Below, piece after piece: positions 60,707 to 64,000 of a stretch of DNA of 64,000 nucleotides (position 1 is its first letter; each line of letters begins with the position of its first letter). The position numbers were made by a program, and so were the translations under genes. The notes under the pieces were generated by a model that saw nothing but the letters and a program-made list of their open reading frames with translations, had not been told where the DNA came from and ran no database searches. The stretch is from the NCBI RefSeq assembly GCF_014645315.1, contig NZ_BMLQ01000001.1, forward strand, positions 677,665 to 741,664, read 5' to 3'. Source of the stretch: Citricoccus zhacaiensis. GTDB taxonomy: Bacteria; Actinomycetota; Actinomycetes; Actinomycetales; Micrococcaceae.

Positions 60707-61432
60707 TCAGGTGTCCAGGGTCGCATAGACGATGAAGTTGTCCTCCAGCATCCCCGTCTCCTGATTCAGCCCGTCGCAGGTGATCAGCCGGATCTCCGGT
60801 CCCTCGGTGTTGCCGTAGACCTCCAGGGTGGGGAAACCCTCGTCCTTGCGGAACAATTCAGTGCGGTAGACGGTGAAGGTGGCGACCGAGCCGTCCTGCC
60901 GGGTGACCTCGACGGAGTCCCCCACCTCGGTCTGCGGGAGGTCGGCGAAGATCCCCGGACCGCCCTCGATGCCGTTGCGGTGACCCAGGATGACGGAGGG
61001 CCCGACCTCCCCGGGGGTCGGCGAGTGGATGAACCACCCGGCCGGGGAGCCCAGGTTGTAGGGCGGGACCTCGATCACCCCGTTGTCCTGCAGGCCGAGT
61101 TGCATCACCTCGGACTCGACGTCGATCCCCGGCACGGAGATCGTGACCGGCTTCGAGGCGGGCAGGGCCTCCGGCTCGGGCTCCGGCGGGTCAGTCGTGG
61201 CCGCGGGCCCACCGGCGGTGGCCGAGGGCGACGTCGTCGGCGCCGGCGTTTGCGTCTGCGTCGGAGACGCCGTCGCGGAAGGTCCGGCCACAGCGCTCGT
61301 TGAGGATTCTCCCGGCCCGGCAGATTCCGCACCGGACGGGCCCTGCGGTGCCGAGCAGGAGGCAATGAGCAGAAGGATGGTCGCCGCGCAGCCCGCCAGG
61401 ACTGCGCGGCGACCGGTAGTAGGGAACTTCAT
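60707..61432 (-). CDS. Class F-like sortase, lipoprotein-type leader
   Basis: A 241-residue secreted sortase-domain protein. The signal region RAVLAGCAATILLLIASC may be lipid-modified at Cys, followed by a Pro/Thr/Ala-rich spacer to about residue 100 and the catalytic beta-barrel: His in VILGHRNGIEGGPG, Cys in LITCDGLNQETG. An arginine in the usual position near the C-terminal EDNFIVYA is not obvious. The start is ATG 61432, as the open frame upstream has no signal character. It lies 22 bases after the CHRD-domain gene, which encodes a plausible dedicated partner. Confidence 0.83.
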   Translation of the reverse strand: MKFPTTGRRAVLAGCAATILLLIASCSAPQGPSGAESAGPGESSTSAVAGPSATASPTQTQTPAPTTSPSATAGGPAATTDPPEPEPEALPASKPVTISVPGIDVESEVMQLGLQDNGVIEVPPYNLGSPAGWFIHSPTPGEVGPSVILGHRNGIEGGPGIFADLPQTEVGDSVEVTRQDGSVATFTVYRTELFRKDEGFPTLEVYGNTEGPEIRLITCDGLNQETGMLEDNFIVYATLDT

Positions 61433-61454
61433 GGTGTGGACTGCCTCCGGTCGC

Positions 61455-62270
61455 TCAGGCCCGGCTCGACCGGCGGCTGACCGCCCACGCGCCGCCACCC
61501 AGGGCTGCCACGGCGAGGGCACCGACGCCCAGGAAGATCCCCGAGGTGTCAGACTGCTGGACCGGCGATCCGGTATCAGCACCACCCTCCGGCATCTGGC
61601 CCATCTGCGAGACGTTCACCGTGCCGCAGGCAGCCGGCAGAGTGGCCGCCAGGGGCAGGGACGGGTCGAGTTCACTCGGCTTCTCCTGCGCCTCCGCGCT
61701 CAGCTCGGCCGGGTCCACGCCGTGCACCACCACCACGGCGGTGCCGTCCGCCAGGGAGGCGGCGGTGGCGTCATTGAGCTCGAAGGTGCGCTCGTAGTTG
61801 TAGGCAGATCCGCCCGGGAACCGCTCGACCGCGAGCGCCGAGTCGGCACTCGTGTCACCCTCGGTGGTCAGGGAGGTGCCGATGTCCCCGTAAAAGGGAT
61901 GGCCCTCCGGGACGCTGATGGCACCGTCACCGTCGGTGTCCGCCTCCGGAGTGGGGCAGACGCCCTGGCCGTCGATGTGGATGTGCTGGGCGTGCGGGAA
62001 CGGGCCGTCCATGAAGGTCTCCGCGGCCCCGGAGACATTGACCGTGACCGTGGCCTCGTTGCCGTCCAGCTCGATCATGGCCTGCCCGGTGGTGCCGCTG
62101 CCGTTCAAGGGGTCGAGGGTGGCCTGGCCCGACCACGAGCCCTCATGGGTACTCGTGGTGGCGGCGGCGCCGCCCTCACCACCATGGCCACTGTGGGCCA
62201 GGGCGGGGGACGCGGTCAGGGTCAGGGCACCCAGCGCGATCACCGGGGCCAAGAGCATTTTCTTACGCAT
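61455..62270 (-). CDS. Secreted CHRD-domain protein with C-terminal membrane anchor
   Basis: A 271-residue exported protein. The signal peptide MRKKMLLAPVIALGALTL ends near ASPALAHSG; a CHRD-like beta domain spans about 40-210 (ATLDPLNGSGTTGQAMIELD, VVVVHGVDPAELS). The C-terminus is a hydrophobic segment GIFLGVGALAVAALGGGAW and the basic tail SRRSSRA, preceded by no LPXTG. A GAGGAG site precedes the ATG. Adjacent to a class F-like sortase on the same transcript, so it may be that enzyme's cell-wall substrate through a non-canonical signal. Confidence 0.82.
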   Translation of the reverse strand: MRKKMLLAPVIALGALTLTASPALAHSGHGGEGGAAATTSTHEGSWSGQATLDPLNGSGTTGQAMIELDGNEATVTVNVSGAAETFMDGPFPHAQHIHIDGQGVCPTPEADTDGDGAISVPEGHPFYGDIGTSLTTEGDTSADSALAVERFPGGSAYNYERTFELNDATAASLADGTAVVVVHGVDPAELSAEAQEKPSELDPSLPLAATLPAACGTVNVSQMGQMPEGGADTGSPVQQSDTSGIFLGVGALAVAALGGGAWAVSRRSSRA

Positions 62271-62430
62271 GACGTTCTCCTCGTTGTTGTTCCGATACAG
62301 GGTGTTCGGAGTCACACCCGGTGCGGATGGGTGCGCGGAGAAGTTTTTTCCGGGCCGCCCCGGCCCACGGCGGCTGAGACTGGCCACGGACGTCCCGGAC
62401 AGCTGGGATAATCGAGGCTGGAGGTTCACC

Positions 62431-63150
62431 GTGTCGCAGAAGAAGAACCAGAAGAAGGGCCCCGTCGGCCATCCGACCCGGGCCCAGGCCGACGCCCAGC
62501 GCCCGACGAAGGGCCAGGATCACGACGGCCGAGCCGGCGTCGGGCCCGTCCGGCACCCCAAGATGTCCGTCAGCCAGGTGAAGCAGGACCTGCAGGCCTC
62601 GGGCCAGCAACAGGGCAGTCCGGGCATGCTCGTCATCGCGCTGATCGGCGCGACGCTGTTCATGTTCTTTTACCTGCACATCATGGTGTTGCCGCAGATG
62701 TCCGCCCTGTCCGGGGGGCTGCCGATGCCGGATCACCGCTTCACCTATGACGTGGCGGCCCTCGCGCAGCTCGACGGGGCGATGAACGAGGCCGCGCACG
62801 GCCAGCTGAACTGGGTGCACAAGACCGCCGGGGTGATCTTCCCGCTGTTCGTCTTCCTCTGCGTTTCCGCCGTGGCTGCCTGGTGCCTGCCGCGGGGCGC
62901 GGGCCGCTGGCTCTCGTACGCCGCCGGCGCCGTCTTCGCCGTGGTGGACATCGCGGAGAACATGCTCATCGAGTCGGCGCTGGACGCCGGTGGAGAGGGG
63001 GCCGTGTTGGCCTCGGCCTTCACCTCGGCCCGGTGGGTGCTGCTGGTGGCCATCGCCCTCTGGGTGGTGCTGATGATCCTCGGCAAGGTCCGTCGTGCGG
63101 TTGCCGAGCGCAAGGCGCAGATCGCGGCCGGGTCGCCGAAGCCGCGCTAG
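62431..63150 (+). CDS. Four-span membrane protein with charged N-terminus
   Basis: A 239-residue protein of unknown function. The first 70 residues are hydrophilic and repeat-like in Lys, Gln and Pro (QKKNQKKGPVGHPTRAQAD). Four membrane spans follow: MLVIALIGATLFMFFYLH, TAGVIFPLFVFLCVSAVAAW, YAAGAVFAVVDIAENMLIE and WVLLVAIALWVVLMILGKV. GTG start with CTGGAGG upstream and a GATAAT hexamer at 62407-62412. The frame extends far upstream through the CHRD gene's shadow, which is ignored. Divergent from the CHRD gene. Confidence 0.75.
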   Translation: MSQKKNQKKGPVGHPTRAQADAQRPTKGQDHDGRAGVGPVRHPKMSVSQVKQDLQASGQQQGSPGMLVIALIGATLFMFFYLHIMVLPQMSALSGGLPMPDHRFTYDVAALAQLDGAMNEAAHGQLNWVHKTAGVIFPLFVFLCVSAVAAWCLPRGAGRWLSYAAGAVFAVVDIAENMLIESALDAGGEGAVLASAFTSARWVLLVAIALWVVLMILGKVRRAVAERKAQIAAGSPKPR

Positions 63151-63220
63151 CGTGATCGTTGCGTAGGATGTTCTGGTGGACCGGCGCTCCGGGCTGACAG
63201 CCCGGCGTCCACGGTCCCTG

Positions 63221-63297
63221 GCCCCCGTAGCTCAGCAGGATAGAGCGGCCCTCTCCTAAAGGGCAGGTCGCTGGTTCGAATCCAGTCGGGGGCACCA
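63221..63297 (+). tRNA. tRNA-Arg (anticodon CCT)
   Basis: Cloverleaf complete: acceptor GCCCCCG pairs with CGGGGGC, D-arm GCTCAGCAGGATAGAGC, anticodon stem GCCCT/AGGGC with loop CTCCTAA (anticodon CCT, reading AGG), T-arm CTGGTTCGAATCCAG, and the CCA end is encoded (63295-63297). TAGGAT at 63164-63169 is a possible -10. Confidence 0.95.
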
Positions 63298-63299
63298 CA

Positions 63300-64000
63300 T
63301 CACCGTGGCGTGTCCGTGGACGGATCGTCGAACTGCGTCCGGTACAACTCCGCATAGCGTCCGCCTGCGGCCAGCAGCGCCTCGTGCGGGCCCTCCTCCA
63401 CCACGCGCCCGCCCTCCACGACGAGGATGCGGTCGGCGGAGCGGATGGTGGAGAGCCGGTGGGCGATCACCACGGCGGTGCGCCCCTCCAGGGCCTCCGC
63501 GAGGGCGGCCTGCACGGCTTTCTCCGACGTGGAGTCCAGGGCTGCGGTGGCCTCGTCCAGCAGCACGACGCGCGGTGCCGCCAGCAGCAGGCGGGCGATG
63601 GTCATGCGCTGGCGCTCGCCGCCGGAGAGACGGTAGCCGCGCTCCCCCACCACGGTGTCCAGGCCGTCCGGCAGGGACTCGACGACTCCGCGCAGCCGGG
63701 CCCGGTCGATCGCGTCCCAGATCTCGGCATCGCCGACCTCAGGCCGGGCCAGGGACAGGTTCCCGCGGATCGTGTCATGGAAGAGGTGCCCGTCCTGGGT
63801 GACCATCCCGACCGTCTCCTTCAGCGACGCGAACGTGGTCTCCCTCAGGTCGGTGCCGTTGTAGCGGATGGTGCCGGAGCCGACGTCGTACAGCCGGGCG
63901 AGCAGGGAGGCGATGGTGGACTTGCCGGCACCGGAGGTGCCGACCAGGGCGTAGGTCTGGCCGGGCTGCACGGTGAAGGAGATGCCGTGCAACACCTCGG
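63300..64000 (-). CDS. ABC exporter (fused permease-ATPase), C-terminal ATPase part only
   Basis: The C-terminal nucleotide-binding domain of an MsbA/LmrA-type exporter. The frame is open at the window edge, so the N-terminal membrane domain lies beyond base 64000. Walker A GTSGAGKST, Q-loop MVTQDGHLFHDTIRG, signature RLSGGERQR, Walker B VVLLDEATAALD and H-loop AHRLSTIRSAD are all present, and the tail ends FDDPSTDTPR. Its stop lies three bases after the tRNA 3' end, tail to tail. Substrate (drug, lipid or peptide) cannot be told from this part. Confidence 0.9.
   Translation of the reverse strand, partial: EVLHGISFTVQPGQTYALVGTSGAGKSTIASLLARLYDVGSGTIRYNGTDLRETTFASLKETVGMVTQDGHLFHDTIRGNLSLARPEVGDAEIWDAIDRARLRGVVESLPDGLDTVVGERGYRLSGGERQRMTIARLLLAAPRVVLLDEATAALDSTSEKAVQAALAEALEGRTAVVIAHRLSTIRSADRILVVEGGRVVEEGPHEALLAAGGRYAELYRTQFDDPSTDTPR

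Noticed and set aside
58559-61303. 914-codon plus-strand open frame across pcrA and the sortase
   Set aside because: Antisense shadow, ends in a simple arginine-rich run caused by a Pro/Thr-rich spacer read backwards.

Overview
The window is about 64 kb of chromosome from a very GC-rich actinobacterium. Gene content fits the Micrococcaceae (Arthrobacter, Citricoccus or Micrococcus relatives): monomeric NADP isocitrate dehydrogenase, LutABC lactate oxidation, an LpqY/Sug-like trehalose importer, an actinobacterial PerM-type membrane protein, an MgtA-like mannosyltransferase, and the order pcrA-sucC-sucD. Many genes appear to be read from leaderless mRNAs: a -10 hexamer of the form TANNNT sits 6-7 bases before the start codon. 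No phage, integrase, insertion sequence or CRISPR array was seen. Nearly everything is housekeeping or metabolic. I did not find a clearly novel multi-gene system, and most findings concern regulation, gene decay and unusual domain combinations.

Layout. 0-5.4 kb: end of a flavin monooxygenase-like gene, a Fur-family regulator with katA catalase, a small membrane protein, purU, and a gamma-carbonic-anhydrase-like protein. 5.4-10.1 kb (minus strand): a four-gene sugar ABC importer. 10.2-18.6 kb: a GCS2-family ligase, a three-gene membrane protein and winged-helix regulator operon with its own palindromic operator, a DUF2332 gene broken by internal deletion, the HrpB helicase, a short-chain dehydrogenase and a 2-hydroxyacid dehydrogenase. 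18.6-26.5 kb: a three-domain glutaminase, an APC amino-acid permease, icd and purH. 26.5-32.4 kb: a lactate locus in which lctP and a GntR repressor diverge from lutABC, with palindromic operators on both promoters. 32.4-38.3 kb: a CYTH-CHAD protein, two MFS transporters, a coupled membrane protein and purN. 38.2-41.5 kb: an osmoprotectant-type ABC importer. 41.4-50.6 kb: two membrane proteins, a glycosyltransferase, an aldo/keto reductase, NADP-glutamate dehydrogenase, a thioesterase, an APP1-type phosphatase, an inositol-monophosphatase-like enzyme and a flavin-binding protein. 50.6-55.7 kb: a TPP enzyme coupled to an agmatinase-family ureohydrolase, two DUF202 proteins, a ferritin-VIT transporter and a 27-residue membrane peptide. 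55.7-64 kb: sucD, sucC, pcrA, a class F-like sortase with a CHRD surface protein, a membrane protein, tRNA-Arg(CCT) and the end of an ABC exporter.

How it fits together. The pcrA, sucC, sucD, perM-like, purN and purH genes lie in the same order and on the same strand as the compact M. tuberculosis Rv0949-Rv0957 block, but unrelated modules separate them here. Nitrogen and carbon functions recur: glutaminase, glutamate dehydrogenase, a ureohydrolase, lactate use, and the TCA enzymes Icd and SucCD.
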